Shown: positions 48,708 through 57,073 of the stretch, piece after piece
Position numbering within the stretch: position 1 is the first letter of the stretch
Layout of the letters: the number at the start of each line of letters is the position of its first letter
DNA from: Paenibacillus oenotherae
Lineage (GTDB): Bacteria > Bacillota > Bacilli > Paenibacillales > Paenibacillaceae
Direction of reading: 5' to 3'
DNA: 64,000 nt
Assembly: GCF_019443105.1 (NCBI RefSeq)
Contig: NZ_JAHZIJ010000012.1
Coordinates: forward strand, 62,001 to 126,000
Program-made: the position numbers and the translations under genes
Notes under the pieces: generated by a model
Database searches by the model: none
What the model was told of the DNA's origin: nothing
Seen by the model: the letters and a program-made list of their open reading frames with translations, nothing else

Positions 48708-48852
48708 CGAAAAATAGGGAGGTTGGATATGGAAATTCAGTGTATCCCCCGATAACAAAGGAATCATTGTGCAGGTATGATGGAAGTAAGCAATCGAGGT
48801 TGCAAGTGTCACCCGATAAGGGTGAGCTGTATAGGAGATATATTCAAGCGTG

Positions 48853-48868
48853 TGTGATATAAGTCACC
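48853..48868 (+). promoter_or_regulatory. Fnr box at about -41.5 of nirB
   Basis: TGTGATATAAGTCACC differs from the consensus only at the last base. A -10 box, TATGCT, lies at 48891-48896, which puts the predicted start near 48902 and the box centre about 41-42 bases upstream, the normal position for activation by Fnr. Confidence 0.75.
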
Positions 48869-48937
48869 GCCAATTCCTTTGCCGGCACAGTATGCTTACC
48901 GTACGGAAATACAGGAACGATGATGGAGGGAATAACA

Positions 48938-51361
48938 ATGACGACAACAAAGGAAAAGCTGGTGCTTGTCGGTAACGGGATGGCGGGTATTAATACAATC
49001 GAACAAATATTGAAGCTGGCCCCTTCCCGCTATGATATTACGGTATTCGGCGGAGAGCCCTACCCTAACTATAACCGCATTATGCTCTCCTATGTACTGG
49101 AAGGCAGCAAAACATTAGACGATATTATCCTGAACGGCTGGTCCTGGTATCAAGAAAACAACATCACACTGCATACGGGAACGAATGTGACCCGGATCGA
49201 TACGGCGGCAAAAGTAGTCATGACGGATTCCGGCAGCACGGTTCCTTATGATGTATTAATTATCGCGACCGGCTCGAATCCGATCATGCTGCCGATTCCC
49301 GGCAAGGACAAGGAAGGCGTCATCGGATTCCGCGACATCGCCGATTGCAGCATAATGCTGGCTGCCTCCAGGCAGTACAAGAAAGCCGCTGTCATTGGCG
49401 GGGGCTTGCTCGGCCTTGAAGCCGCCAAAGGATTGGTCAATCTCGGCATGGAAGCAACCGTCGTTCACCTGATGCCGGAATTGATGGAGCGCCAGCTCGA
49501 TCCTGTCGCCTCCGCCATGCTGAAGGCAGAGCTGGAGCGGCAGGGCTTGAAGTTCCTCATGGAGAAGGGAACGAGCGAGTTAATCGGCGGAGAGCGGGTT
49601 GAAGGGCTTCGCTTTACGGACGGAACGGAGCTTGAAGCGGATCTGGTTGTTATGGCTGTAGGCATTCGGCCCAATACGGCCGTAGTTGAAGGCAGCGGCA
49701 TTGAAGTCAACCGGGGTATCGTAGTTGATGATTACATGCGGACATCGGCGCCTGGCGTATATGCAGTTGGCGAATGCAATGAGCACCGCGGCGTGTGCTA
49801 CGGACTGGTGGCTCCATTGTTCGAGCAAGGACAGATTCTTGCCAAGCATATTACCGGCACGGCAACTTTGCCGTATGAGGGCTCGATCATGTCCACGAAG
49901 CTGAAAATTTCCGGTGTCGATGTTTTCTCGGCAGGCAAATTCATGGATTCCCCCGAGCTCACTGTTATCCGCAAGCAGGACGAATGGAAGAACATTTACA
50001 AGAAGCTGATGCTTCAGGATGGCAAGATCGTCGGTGGCGTACTGTTCGGAGATGTGATGGATTCCGCTGCGATTCAACAGTGGATACGTACCGGAGCGAC
50101 GATGACCGAGGAGCTGTACGCGGAATTTATGGGTACTGCCGCTGCCGGCAGCCAATCGCCTGCGGAGCGCATTGCCGCTATGCCGAATGAGGAAATTGTC
50201 TGCGGCTGCAACGGTGTCTCCAAGGGCGCGATTATAAGTGCCATACAAGATCAAGGACTGACGACGATAGATGAGATTAAAGCTTGCACTGGAGCCGGGC
50301 GTTCCTGCGGCGGCTGCATACCGACTGTTGGCGGCATTCTGGAGTATGTGCTGGGTGACAAATATGCGAACACAGCGGTCAAAACGGGAATATGCGGCTG
50401 CACGACAATGAGCAGGGATGAGATTGTTGCGGCGATTCGCGAGAAACGATTAACTACGATCCGCGAAGTGATGCATGTGCTGGAATGGAAGAACACGGAA
50501 GGCTGCTCCAAGTGCCGTCCTGCTATCAATTACTATCTCGGGATGGCATGGCCGCAGGAGCACGAGGACGAGAAGGATTCACGCTTCGTGAATGAGCGCT
50601 TGAACGCGAACATTCAGAAGGATGGGACATATACGGTCATCCCGCGTATGTACGGCGGGGTTACAACGCCTGAGGAGCTGCGCCGCATAGCCGAGGTAGC
50701 CGTTAAATTCGATGTGAAAATGGTCAAAGTAACCGGAGGCCAACGGCTCGATCTTGTAGGCGTGAAGAAAGAGGATCTGCCGGATGTATGGTCGGCGCTG
50801 GATATGCCATCGGGATACGGCTACGCCAAGGCGCTTCGCACGGTAAAGACCTGTGTCGGCTCGTTGTACTGCCGCTTCGGCACACAGGATTCGGTGAATA
50901 TGGGCATCCAGCTTGAGCGGATGTTCGAGCGGCTGGATATGCCGGCGAAATTGAAGATGGCAGTTAACGGCTGCCCGCGAAACTGCGCCGAATCGTGCAC
51001 GAAGGATATTGGTTTTGTCGGCAATGACGGCGGCTGGGAGATTTATGTAGGCGGCAACGGCGGGATCAAGCCGCGAATTGCGGATCTGCTGTGCAAGGTG
51101 AAGACGGATGAAGAACTCAAGGAAGTGACAGGCGCTTTCCTCCAATACTATCGGGAGAATGCCAAATATTTGGAGCGCACCTCGGATTGGGTGGAGCGGG
51201 TAGGGCTGCAGCAAATTGTTACCGCTGTGGTAGAGGATGAGAAGAGCCGCAGGGAGCTGAACGAACGCATCACCATTGCGCTTGCGCAGGTGAAGGAGCC
51301 TTGGAGCGAGGTTATCGCCGATAAGGAAATCCGCGAGCACGTATATGGCAATTTGACCTAA
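48938..51361 (+). CDS. nirB: NADH-dependent nitrite reductase, large subunit
   Basis: The 807-residue cytoplasmic enzyme reduces nitrite to ammonium. Domains in order: an FAD/NAD(P)H oxidoreductase domain (about 5-400, GNGMAG and AVIGGGLLGLEAAKGL), two BFD-type [2Fe-2S] cysteine regions (CGCNGVSKG and CGGC, then CGCTTMSR and CSKC), and the sulfite/nitrite reductase domain. The [4Fe-4S]-siroheme cysteines are C639, C645, C679 and C683. The ATG at 48938 has GGAGGG seven bases before it. The pair of Fnr boxes upstream suggests induction under low oxygen. It heads an operon with nirD, two channel genes and ldh. Confidence 0.95.
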   Translation: MTTTKEKLVLVGNGMAGINTIEQILKLAPSRYDITVFGGEPYPNYNRIMLSYVLEGSKTLDDIILNGWSWYQENNITLHTGTNVTRIDTAAKVVMTDSGSTVPYDVLIIATGSNPIMLPIPGKDKEGVIGFRDIADCSIMLAASRQYKKAAVIGGGLLGLEAAKGLVNLGMEATVVHLMPELMERQLDPVASAMLKAELERQGLKFLMEKGTSELIGGERVEGLRFTDGTELEADLVVMAVGIRPNTAVVEGSGIEVNRGIVVDDYMRTSAPGVYAVGECNEHRGVCYGLVAPLFEQGQILAKHITGTATLPYEGSIMSTKLKISGVDVFSAGKFMDSPELTVIRKQDEWKNIYKKLMLQDGKIVGGVLFGDVMDSAAIQQWIRTGATMTEELYAEFMGTAAAGSQSPAERIAAMPNEEIVCGCNGVSKGAIISAIQDQGLTTIDEIKACTGAGRSCGGCIPTVGGILEYVLGDKYANTAVKTGICGCTTMSRDEIVAAIREKRLTTIREVMHVLEWKNTEGCSKCRPAINYYLGMAWPQEHEDEKDSRFVNERLNANIQKDGTYTVIPRMYGGVTTPEELRRIAEVAVKFDVKMVKVTGGQRLDLVGVKKEDLPDVWSALDMPSGYGYAKALRTVKTCVGSLYCRFGTQDSVNMGIQLERMFERLDMPAKLKMAVNGCPRNCAESCTKDIGFVGNDGGWEIYVGGNGGIKPRIADLLCKVKTDEELKEVTGAFLQYYRENAKYLERTSDWVERVGLQQIVTAVVEDEKSRRELNERITIALAQVKEPWSEVIADKEIREHVYGNLT

Positions 51362-51419
51362 CGGGCAAGGTTAACGTGGAACCGCTGTGGAACAGCAATG
51401 AGCAGAGGGAGTGAGAGAG

Positions 51420-51767
51420 ATGGAGAATGCAAAGGAATCGGCAAACGAGCCGGTGCGTCAATACAGAATTGGGCAGCTGGATGATTTTATCGTTCGCATC
51501 GGCCGTACGATAACCGTTAAAGGCGTGGAGCTGGCTGTTTTCCGTACTAGCGATGACCGGATATTCGCGCTGGAGAACAAGAATGCGCACCGGAAGGGCG
51601 GCCCATTGGCGGAAGGCATTGTGTCGGGGCATGATCTGTACGATCCGCTATATGATTGGAAGATCAATCTGGAGACGGGCAAGGTGTACGCACCGGACAG
51701 CGGGCAGATTCAGACGTATCCCGTCACTGTAGAGGGTGCAGAGGTAGAGATAAGTCTTCCGGTATAG
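51420..51767 (+). CDS. nirD: Nitrite reductase small subunit, Rieske-type fold without most cluster ligands
   Basis: The 115-residue protein matches NirD (ALENKNAHRKGGPLAEGIVSG, DPLYDWKINLETG). In Bacillus-type NirD the Rieske ligands are C-P-H and C-P-L-H; here they read N55-A-H57 and D75-P-L-Y78, so three of four ligands are lost. E. coli NirD also lacks them, so the protein may still work as a structural subunit. The ATG at 51420 follows AGAGGGAGTGA; a GTG three codons earlier lies inside that site. Confidence 0.9.
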   Translation: MENAKESANEPVRQYRIGQLDDFIVRIGRTITVKGVELAVFRTSDDRIFALENKNAHRKGGPLAEGIVSGHDLYDPLYDWKINLETGKVYAPDSGQIQTYPVTVEGAEVEISLPV

Positions 51768-51805
51768 GTCAGCCTGGTTTAGTACGGCAAAGGGAGTGGT
51801 GAAGG

Positions 51806-52585
51806 ATGTATAAAGATACGCTGGATCTGGTTGTTAAATCTGCGCTTGCCAGAAAGGCCTTGTTCGATGAAAGCAAGGGGCGTTATCTGCTCTCCTCCGG
51901 CTTGGCTGGCGCCTACGTAGGGATTGGAATTATTTTGATCTTCACGGTCGGGGCTGCACTGGCTGCTGCACATTCTCCTGTAACATCACTCGTTATGGGG
52001 CTGTCCTTCGGTATCGCCTTGACCCTGGTGATCTTCGCGGGCTCGGAATTATTCACCGGCAACAATATGATCTTCACCGTCAGCAGTCTGTCCAAAGCGA
52101 CGACATGGGGAGATGCGTGGCGGAATTGGCTCTGGTGCTACAGCGGCAACCTGCTTGGCGCGATGGCGCTCTGCCTGATTATCGTCGGCACCGGCTTGTT
52201 CGCGAAGATCCCGCCGGATCATCTGCTGTTCACGATCGCCGCGAAGAAGATGAATCTGGATGTGACACAGCTATTCTTCCGCGGTATAATGTGCAACTGG
52301 CTGGTGTGTCTTGCGATCTGGACATCGATGAGAGCGAAGGAGGATACGGCGAAGCTCATTCTGATCTTCTGGATGCTGTTCGCCTTCATTGCCTCCGGAT
52401 ATGAGCACAGCATCGCGAATATGACGGTACTCGGCCTTGCGCTGCTGCTGCCGCATCCCGATACGATTACGATAGCCGGATGGTTCCAGAATATGATTCC
52501 GGTGACGCTGGGGAATATGGTCGGCGGTGCACTGTTCGTAGGCACGTTCTATTGGATCATATCCCCTCTGCGCAAGAAAGTGTAA
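51806..52585 (+). CDS. Formate/nitrite transporter family channel, first copy
   Basis: The 259-residue membrane protein of the FNT family (FocA/NirC) has six hydrophobic segments. Family marks are AGSELFTGNNM and RGIMCNWLVCLAIW, the latter containing the pore-loop region. Next to nirBD it most likely moves nitrite (inference). It starts 38 bases after nirD. A second, related copy follows directly. Confidence 0.93.
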   Translation: MYKDTLDLVVKSALARKALFDESKGRYLLSSGLAGAYVGIGIILIFTVGAALAAAHSPVTSLVMGLSFGIALTLVIFAGSELFTGNNMIFTVSSLSKATTWGDAWRNWLWCYSGNLLGAMALCLIIVGTGLFAKIPPDHLLFTIAAKKMNLDVTQLFFRGIMCNWLVCLAIWTSMRAKEDTAKLILIFWMLFAFIASGYEHSIANMTVLGLALLLPHPDTITIAGWFQNMIPVTLGNMVGGALFVGTFYWIISPLRKKV

Positions 52586-52619
52586 CCACTAAATTCAAGC
52601 AAAGCAGGTGAGCTGAGCT

Positions 52620-53408
52620 ATGGAAGCCCATCATTTGGAGCATGTCGAAGAGCTTGCTGCAAGGAAGTACAATATCTACCGCAAGAGCAAGCCGCGCTTC
52701 CTGCTGCGTTCGATGCTTGCCAGCATGTTTATCGGCTTCGGTGTTATCGTTGCATTCAAGACAGGCAATTTCTTCTATCTGGAGCATTCGCCGCTGACAT
52801 ATCCTATGGCTGCCCTGACCTTCGGTGCGGCAATTATACTTATTGCTTTCGGCGGCGGGGATTTGTTCACGGGCAATACATTCTACTTCACCTATGCGGC
52901 GATGGTCAAAAAGATCAGTTGGCCTGCGGTCGTGCGCATATGGATGACCAGCTATTCAGGCAATATACTCGGCGCTGCTGCGTTCGCGATGCTCATACTG
53001 GGAACGGGGCTGTTCGATGACAGCACGGTGAACGGGTTTCTGCTCAGTGTGGTGGACAAGAAGATGAACACACCGATGCTGGAGCTGTTCTTCCGTGGGA
53101 TACTGTGTAACTGGCTCGTCTGTCTGGCTTTCTTCATTCCCATGACGCTTAAAGGCGACGGCGCCAAAATGTTCGCGATGATGCTGTTTGTTTTCTGCTT
53201 CTTCATCTCCGGGTATGAACACAGTGTAGCCAATATGTGTACCTTTGCGATCGCCTTGGTGCTGGATCATCCGGGAACAATCTCGTGGGGAGGTGTATTC
53301 CATAATCTGATTCCTGTTACGCTCGGCAATCTGATCGGAGGCAGTCTTCTCATGGCCATGGTATATTACTATTTGAATCGTCCTCTGGATGAACATACTA
53401 ATTTGTAG
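52620..53408 (+). CDS. Formate/nitrite transporter family channel, second copy
   Basis: The 262-residue protein has the same layout as the first copy (GGGDLFTGNTFYF, RGILCNWLVCLAFF, SGYEHSVANM), and the two probably arose by an old duplication. Two FNT channels in one operon suggest different substrates, for example nitrite and formate or lactate (inference). CAGGTGAGC precedes the ATG. Confidence 0.93.
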   Translation: MEAHHLEHVEELAARKYNIYRKSKPRFLLRSMLASMFIGFGVIVAFKTGNFFYLEHSPLTYPMAALTFGAAIILIAFGGGDLFTGNTFYFTYAAMVKKISWPAVVRIWMTSYSGNILGAAAFAMLILGTGLFDDSTVNGFLLSVVDKKMNTPMLELFFRGILCNWLVCLAFFIPMTLKGDGAKMFAMMLFVFCFFISGYEHSVANMCTFAIALVLDHPGTISWGGVFHNLIPVTLGNLIGGSLLMAMVYYYLNRPLDEHTNL

Positions 53409-53437
53409 CCCGTTAAACGGGGAAAGGAGTGCCCATA

Positions 53438-54370
53438 ATGGACACAAACAAAGCAAAAAAGACAAGAGTTGTCGTCATCGGTATCGGTGCAGTCGGATCA
53501 ACAACAGCGTATACGCTGCTGCTAAGAGAACGAATGGATGAGCTTGTACTAATTGATGCCAATCAGGCCAAAGCTGTCGGCGATGCGCTGGATATGAATC
53601 ACGGGCTGCCTTTTCTCGGCAGAGTTCGTGTATGGGCCGGCACCTACGAAGATTGCCGGGAGGCGGATATCATTATCATTACGGCAGGCGCCGCGCAGAA
53701 GCCGGGTGAATCCCGCATCGACCTGCTCAAGCGGAATGTCGCTATATATGAAAGTATTATTGCAGAAGTGCTGAAAGTGAATGATCACGGTATTCTGCTG
53801 ATCGCCTCCAATCCGGTAGACATCATGAGTTACTTCTCGCTTAAGAAATCGGGCTGGCCCGTCAACCGTGTCATCGGTTCGGGAACGCTGCTTGACAGTG
53901 CGAGGTTCCGTTACCTGATCGGGGAGAAGCTGAATCTGGACCCGCGCAGCGTACACGCTCATATTGTCGGGGAACATGGCGATTCCGAGCTTCCGCTGTG
54001 GAGTCTGGCGAATGTGGCGGGTACGGAGCTGGTGCTGGATGATGCGGACAAGGAAGAGATTTTTACCGGGACTAGAGATGCCGCTTACCAGATTATCGAA
54101 GCCAAGGGAGCGACCTATTATGCAATTGCGCTGGCGCTCGACCGGATATGTACGGCTATTCTGCGCAACGAAGGCGCTGTCCTGAATGTATCAACGATGC
54201 TGGATAATTACCATGGGGTCAGCGATGTATACCTGGGTGTGCCTTGTATCGTTGACAGAACTGGCGTGCGCGAGATTATGAAGGTGAACATCAGCGATTC
54301 CGAGCGCGAGCTTCTCCATCGGTCGGCTGATAAATTGAAGAATCTGATCCAGTCGCTCTCGGTTCAGTAA
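53438..54370 (+). CDS. ldh: L-lactate dehydrogenase
   Basis: The 310-residue NAD-dependent enzyme reduces pyruvate to lactate. It has the Rossmann motif GIGAVGS, the substrate-specificity loop AQKPGESR (Gln, as in lactate rather than malate dehydrogenases), and the catalytic histidine H180 in GEHGDSE. The ATG at 53438 is about nine bases after AAAGGAG. Being last in the Fnr-preceded nir operon links fermentation and nitrite reduction, both NADH sinks. Confidence 0.95.
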   Translation: MDTNKAKKTRVVVIGIGAVGSTTAYTLLLRERMDELVLIDANQAKAVGDALDMNHGLPFLGRVRVWAGTYEDCREADIIIITAGAAQKPGESRIDLLKRNVAIYESIIAEVLKVNDHGILLIASNPVDIMSYFSLKKSGWPVNRVIGSGTLLDSARFRYLIGEKLNLDPRSVHAHIVGEHGDSELPLWSLANVAGTELVLDDADKEEIFTGTRDAAYQIIEAKGATYYAIALALDRICTAILRNEGAVLNVSTMLDNYHGVSDVYLGVPCIVDRTGVREIMKVNISDSERELLHRSADKLKNLIQSLSVQ

Positions 54371-54388
54371 TAATAGCTATCATCATAG

Positions 54389-54431
54389 AGGCCTTTCCTG
54401 TCAAGCTGCAGCTTTCAGGGAAGGCCTTTAT
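54389..54431 (+). terminator. Strong intrinsic terminator of the nir-ldh operon
   Basis: AGGCCTTTCCTG pairs with CAGGGAAGGCCT (12 bp, one G-U pair) over a 15-base loop, followed by TTATT. Confidence 0.88.
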
Positions 54432-54470
54432 TGTCGAACAAAGGCTGGATCACAAATTTCGTTTGTTATA

Positions 54471-54513
54471 TGTGATTTATTTCACATTCAAATGATCCAC
54501 CTGGAGGTATACT
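54471..54513 (+). promoter_or_regulatory. Fnr-type promoter of the DoxX-family gene
   Basis: TGTGATTTATTTCACA (54471-54486) is a perfect dyad Fnr box. A -10 box, TATACT, lies at 54508-54513, so the box centre is about 41 bases before the predicted start, the same geometry as at nirB. Confidence 0.78.
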
Positions 54514-54544
54514 TGAGTCATAGAAAACGAAGAAGGTGATTCCG

Positions 54545-54592
54545 ATGGAAAACATACGATCCGCAGCATCGGTGGCTGTGTCGTTCCTTTAA
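54545..54592 (+). CDS. Possible 15-residue leader peptide
   Basis: ATG at 54545 opens a frame of 15 codons (MENIRSAASVAVSFL) ending in TAA. GAAGGTGA lies a few bases upstream. It sits between the Fnr-type promoter and the DoxX-family gene. It may be a leader peptide or chance. Confidence 0.3.
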   Translation: MENIRSAASVAVSFL

Positions 54593-54632
54593 TCAGACGT
54601 CCCGATTACTAAACGTTGAGGAGTGAACCGTC

Positions 54633-55172
54633 ATGATGAAATTTTGGAGAGAGAATGTATGGGCAGCAGGTGTTGTGACCTTGATCAGGCTTTTGGTAGG
54701 CTATCAATGGCTTACCGCAGGATGGCACAAGATAACGGGCGAGAAGGCATTCGACGCTACGGGCTTCTTGAATGGCGCACTGGCCAAACCGGTTATAGAC
54801 AAGGCGACAGGCGAAGCGGTCTATCCGACCTTCAACGCTTTCCTGGAACATTTCGCACTGCCGAATGTGAAGATCATTAATATTTTGATACCGTGGGGTG
54901 AATTCCTGGTTGGTCTTGGCCTTATCGTCGGAGCACTGACATTGACGGCCGCATTCTTCGGCTTGCTGATGAACTTCATGTTCATGTTCGCCGGAACGGT
55001 AAGCACGAATCCTTGGCTGCTGCTGCTGGGCATTGTAGTTGTTCTCGGGGGAGCCAACGCTGGACGCTTCGGATTGGATCGCTATGTTCTACCGTGGCTG
55101 CGCAAAGGCTTTGACCGCTTGATCAAGCGAAAAGCTGAGCATCCTGCGGCAGGCGCGAAACTCCAGCAATAG
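54633..55172 (+). CDS. DoxX family membrane protein
   Basis: The 179-residue protein has four hydrophobic segments and family marks RLLVGYQWLTAGWHKITG and IPWGEFLVGLGLIVGALT. Some DoxX/DoxD proteins are part of thiosulfate:quinone oxidoreductase; most have no known role. GAGGAGTGA precedes the ATG. The perfect Fnr box upstream suggests a role in low-oxygen or nitrosative conditions (inference). Confidence 0.88.
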   Translation: MMKFWRENVWAAGVVTLIRLLVGYQWLTAGWHKITGEKAFDATGFLNGALAKPVIDKATGEAVYPTFNAFLEHFALPNVKIINILIPWGEFLVGLGLIVGALTLTAAFFGLLMNFMFMFAGTVSTNPWLLLLGIVVVLGGANAGRFGLDRYVLPWLRKGFDRLIKRKAEHPAAGAKLQQ

Positions 55173-55218
55173 CAGCTGATGATGTTATCGATAGCGAATC
55201 AGCCCTCACTTATAACGG

Positions 55219-55253
55219 CCGGACTGTTCTCCTGTATGAGGCAGTCCGGTTAT
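55219..55253 (+). terminator. Stem-loop after the DoxX-family gene
   Basis: CCGGACTG pairs perfectly with CAGTCCGG over a 15-base loop, followed by only TTAT. It is probably a weak terminator. Confidence 0.5.
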
Positions 55254-55392
55254 GCTCTCCGCGCAAGTGGTATCGCTTCCATTCCGCCATCGTACAGGAA
55301 GCGCGGCGGCATCCCGCAGCATTATGCGTCATGGTTAATGGCAGCTGGAGATGACAATATTCAGTGTATGTATAGAGGAGGTTGGATGATTG

Positions 55393-55926
55393 ATGCACAA
55401 GGCAATCGATAGACGAATGGGAGAAGTGCTGGGGCCATCGCAGCTCGCAGCTATATTGGGACAGCTCAGGAAGGAGCATGTTGAACTGCGGCTTCATATG
55501 GAGCGCATCGAGTGGGCGGCTGATCAGGTGGAACGAATGGCCGATGCAGCAGCAGCTGTGAAGGAAATACAGGGCATCAAGGAGCTGCTGCGCCATTTCA
55601 TGGAATCCTTGGAGCAGCATGCTGCTTGGGAGGAAGAGAGTCTAATTCCGGTGATAGAGGAGTACTTTCGGCGCTCCTACTCCAACAGGATCGACGACTC
55701 GATATGGACAATGGAAAAGGATCATGAGATGGGATGCATGTATTTGCGGCTCTTCCTCCAAAAAGAAACTGAACTGGATGCTCAGCCCGATGCCGACAAG
55801 GTGGCAGAGGCGGTACGGTGCCTGCTGCAGGGCTGCATTCTGCTCCGAGAGCATCTTCGCATAGAGGAGCAAATTGTGTTCCCGCTTATTGAGGAAGTAC
55901 TTGCGATGGACCTGCACAGGGGATGA
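55393..55926 (+). CDS. Hemerythrin-like (HHE) domain protein
   Basis: The 177-residue helical protein has the spaced His/Glu pattern of HHE cation-binding proteins: RKEHVELRLHMERIE, LRHFMESLEQHAAWEEES, EKDHEMGCM and LREHLRIEEQIVFPLIEE. These would bind a di-iron centre and handle oxygen, nitric oxide or iron repair; the exact role is open. It follows Fnr-linked genes, which fits. AGAGGAGG lies about ten bases before the ATG; an ATG at 55385 soon meets a stop. Confidence 0.88.
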   Translation: MHKAIDRRMGEVLGPSQLAAILGQLRKEHVELRLHMERIEWAADQVERMADAAAAVKEIQGIKELLRHFMESLEQHAAWEEESLIPVIEEYFRRSYSNRIDDSIWTMEKDHEMGCMYLRLFLQKETELDAQPDADKVAEAVRCLLQGCILLREHLRIEEQIVFPLIEEVLAMDLHRG

Positions 55927-56062
55927 TGCAGCTGAGGGTAAACGTTGTATAATGGGAGATAATGCTGCAGGGCAGCAGCGAGAGGTGCGCTTACTGGCCA
56001 ATCTGGCGGAGGGCACTCCGCAGTTTATTCAATCCATCTATGTCTAGGGGTTGTTATCGAAT

Positions 56063-57007
56063 ATGAACAAAACAGATCGTCAGTTGGCCATTATCCTCGA
56101 ACTGCAGCGTATGACCCTGCTTCGGGCAGAGGATTTGGCTGCAACGTTCGAGACCAGCGTACGGACGATCTATCGCGATATTGGGGCTCTCTGTGAAGCC
56201 GGAGTGCCGATCATTGGCGCTCCTGGTCAAGGTTATTGCCTCGTGGAGGGCTACTTTCTGCCCCCTGTCAGCTTCACAGCGGAAGAAGCGGTTACTCTGC
56301 TGCTAGGCATGGATTTCATAGAGCAGCAATTCGATGCCGCTTATCGATCCAAGGCAAGCTCTTCCCGGGGCAAGCTGGAAGTGATTCTGCCCGAAGCTGT
56401 GCGCAAGGAAGCGGACAAAGTGCGTGCTGGCATGCGGCTGATCACAGGAGGGGCCCTGCGCAACGGGCGGAGGGCGGAGGAACTGGCTTTGCTGCGCCAG
56501 GCGATTGTGGAGGAGCGAACGATTTATTTTCGCTACGAGGGAAGGGCGCCCGGTGCCAATGGAGAACGGATAACGAGCCGGGAGGCGGATCCGTACGGAA
56601 TGGTTTTCGTGAGGGGAGCATGGATGCTGATTGCGTACTGCCATTTGCGCCGGGAGCTCCGACACTTTCTCTTAACCCGCATGAAAGATATCGAGCTGCT
56701 GGATGCAGTCTTTAGCCGGCCATCGGATTTTAACCTGCAGACCTATGCCCCGCCTGATGACCGCAATACGCTCGTACGCGTTCTGTTCCGGCAAGAGCTG
56801 GCGCTGAAGGTGAAGGAGTACAATTATTACTATGCCGATATGATGGAGGATACAGCGGAAGGGCTGCTCGTTACACTCCGAGTTCGTAAGCCTGAGGAGG
56901 TGCTCCATTGGGTGCTTGGCTGGGGGGAGGGAGCCGTAATTCTGTCACCCGATTCGTTGCGCATACGAGCCCGTGAAGAAATTGAAAGCATGCTGAAACG
57001 CTACTGA
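56063..57007 (+). CDS. HTH/WYL domain transcriptional regulator (YafY/DeoR like)
   Basis: The 314-residue protein has an N-terminal winged helix (about 1-60, RAEDLAATFETSVRTIYRDIGAL), a WYL ligand-sensing domain (about 140-225, EERTIYFRYEG and WMLIAYCHLRRELRHF), and a C-terminal WCX extension. Such proteins sense ligands or nucleotides; the target is unknown. The gene just downstream, now a pseudogene, was probably its neighbour target. The ATG at 56063 is preferred to the in-frame TTG at 56051. Confidence 0.92.
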   Translation: MNKTDRQLAIILELQRMTLLRAEDLAATFETSVRTIYRDIGALCEAGVPIIGAPGQGYCLVEGYFLPPVSFTAEEAVTLLLGMDFIEQQFDAAYRSKASSSRGKLEVILPEAVRKEADKVRAGMRLITGGALRNGRRAEELALLRQAIVEERTIYFRYEGRAPGANGERITSREADPYGMVFVRGAWMLIAYCHLRRELRHFLLTRMKDIELLDAVFSRPSDFNLQTYAPPDDRNTLVRVLFRQELALKVKEYNYYYADMMEDTAEGLLVTLRVRKPEEVLHWVLGWGEGAVILSPDSLRIRAREEIESMLKRY

Positions 57008-57037
57008 CACACTGTTGTCAGTGGCGTTTTTGTATAG
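57003..57037 (+). terminator. Terminator overlapping the WYL-gene stop
   Basis: ACTGACA pairs with TGTCAGT over a 6-base loop, followed by GGCGTTTTTG. The left arm includes the stop codon. Confidence 0.65.
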
Positions 57038-57073
57038 TTGGAATAACCAACGACGATAAGGGAGTGTGCTATC

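Larger units (their letters stand above)
48588..48937 (+). other. Regulatory region before nirB
   Basis: The 350-base stretch has no gene. It holds a 12-bp perfect palindrome AGGGAATTCCCT (48621-48632), an Fnr box (48692), an inverted repeat TCACCC/GGGTGA (48809-48825), a second Fnr box (48853) with a matching -10 box, and the ribosome site GGAGGG (48925). Confidence 0.7.
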
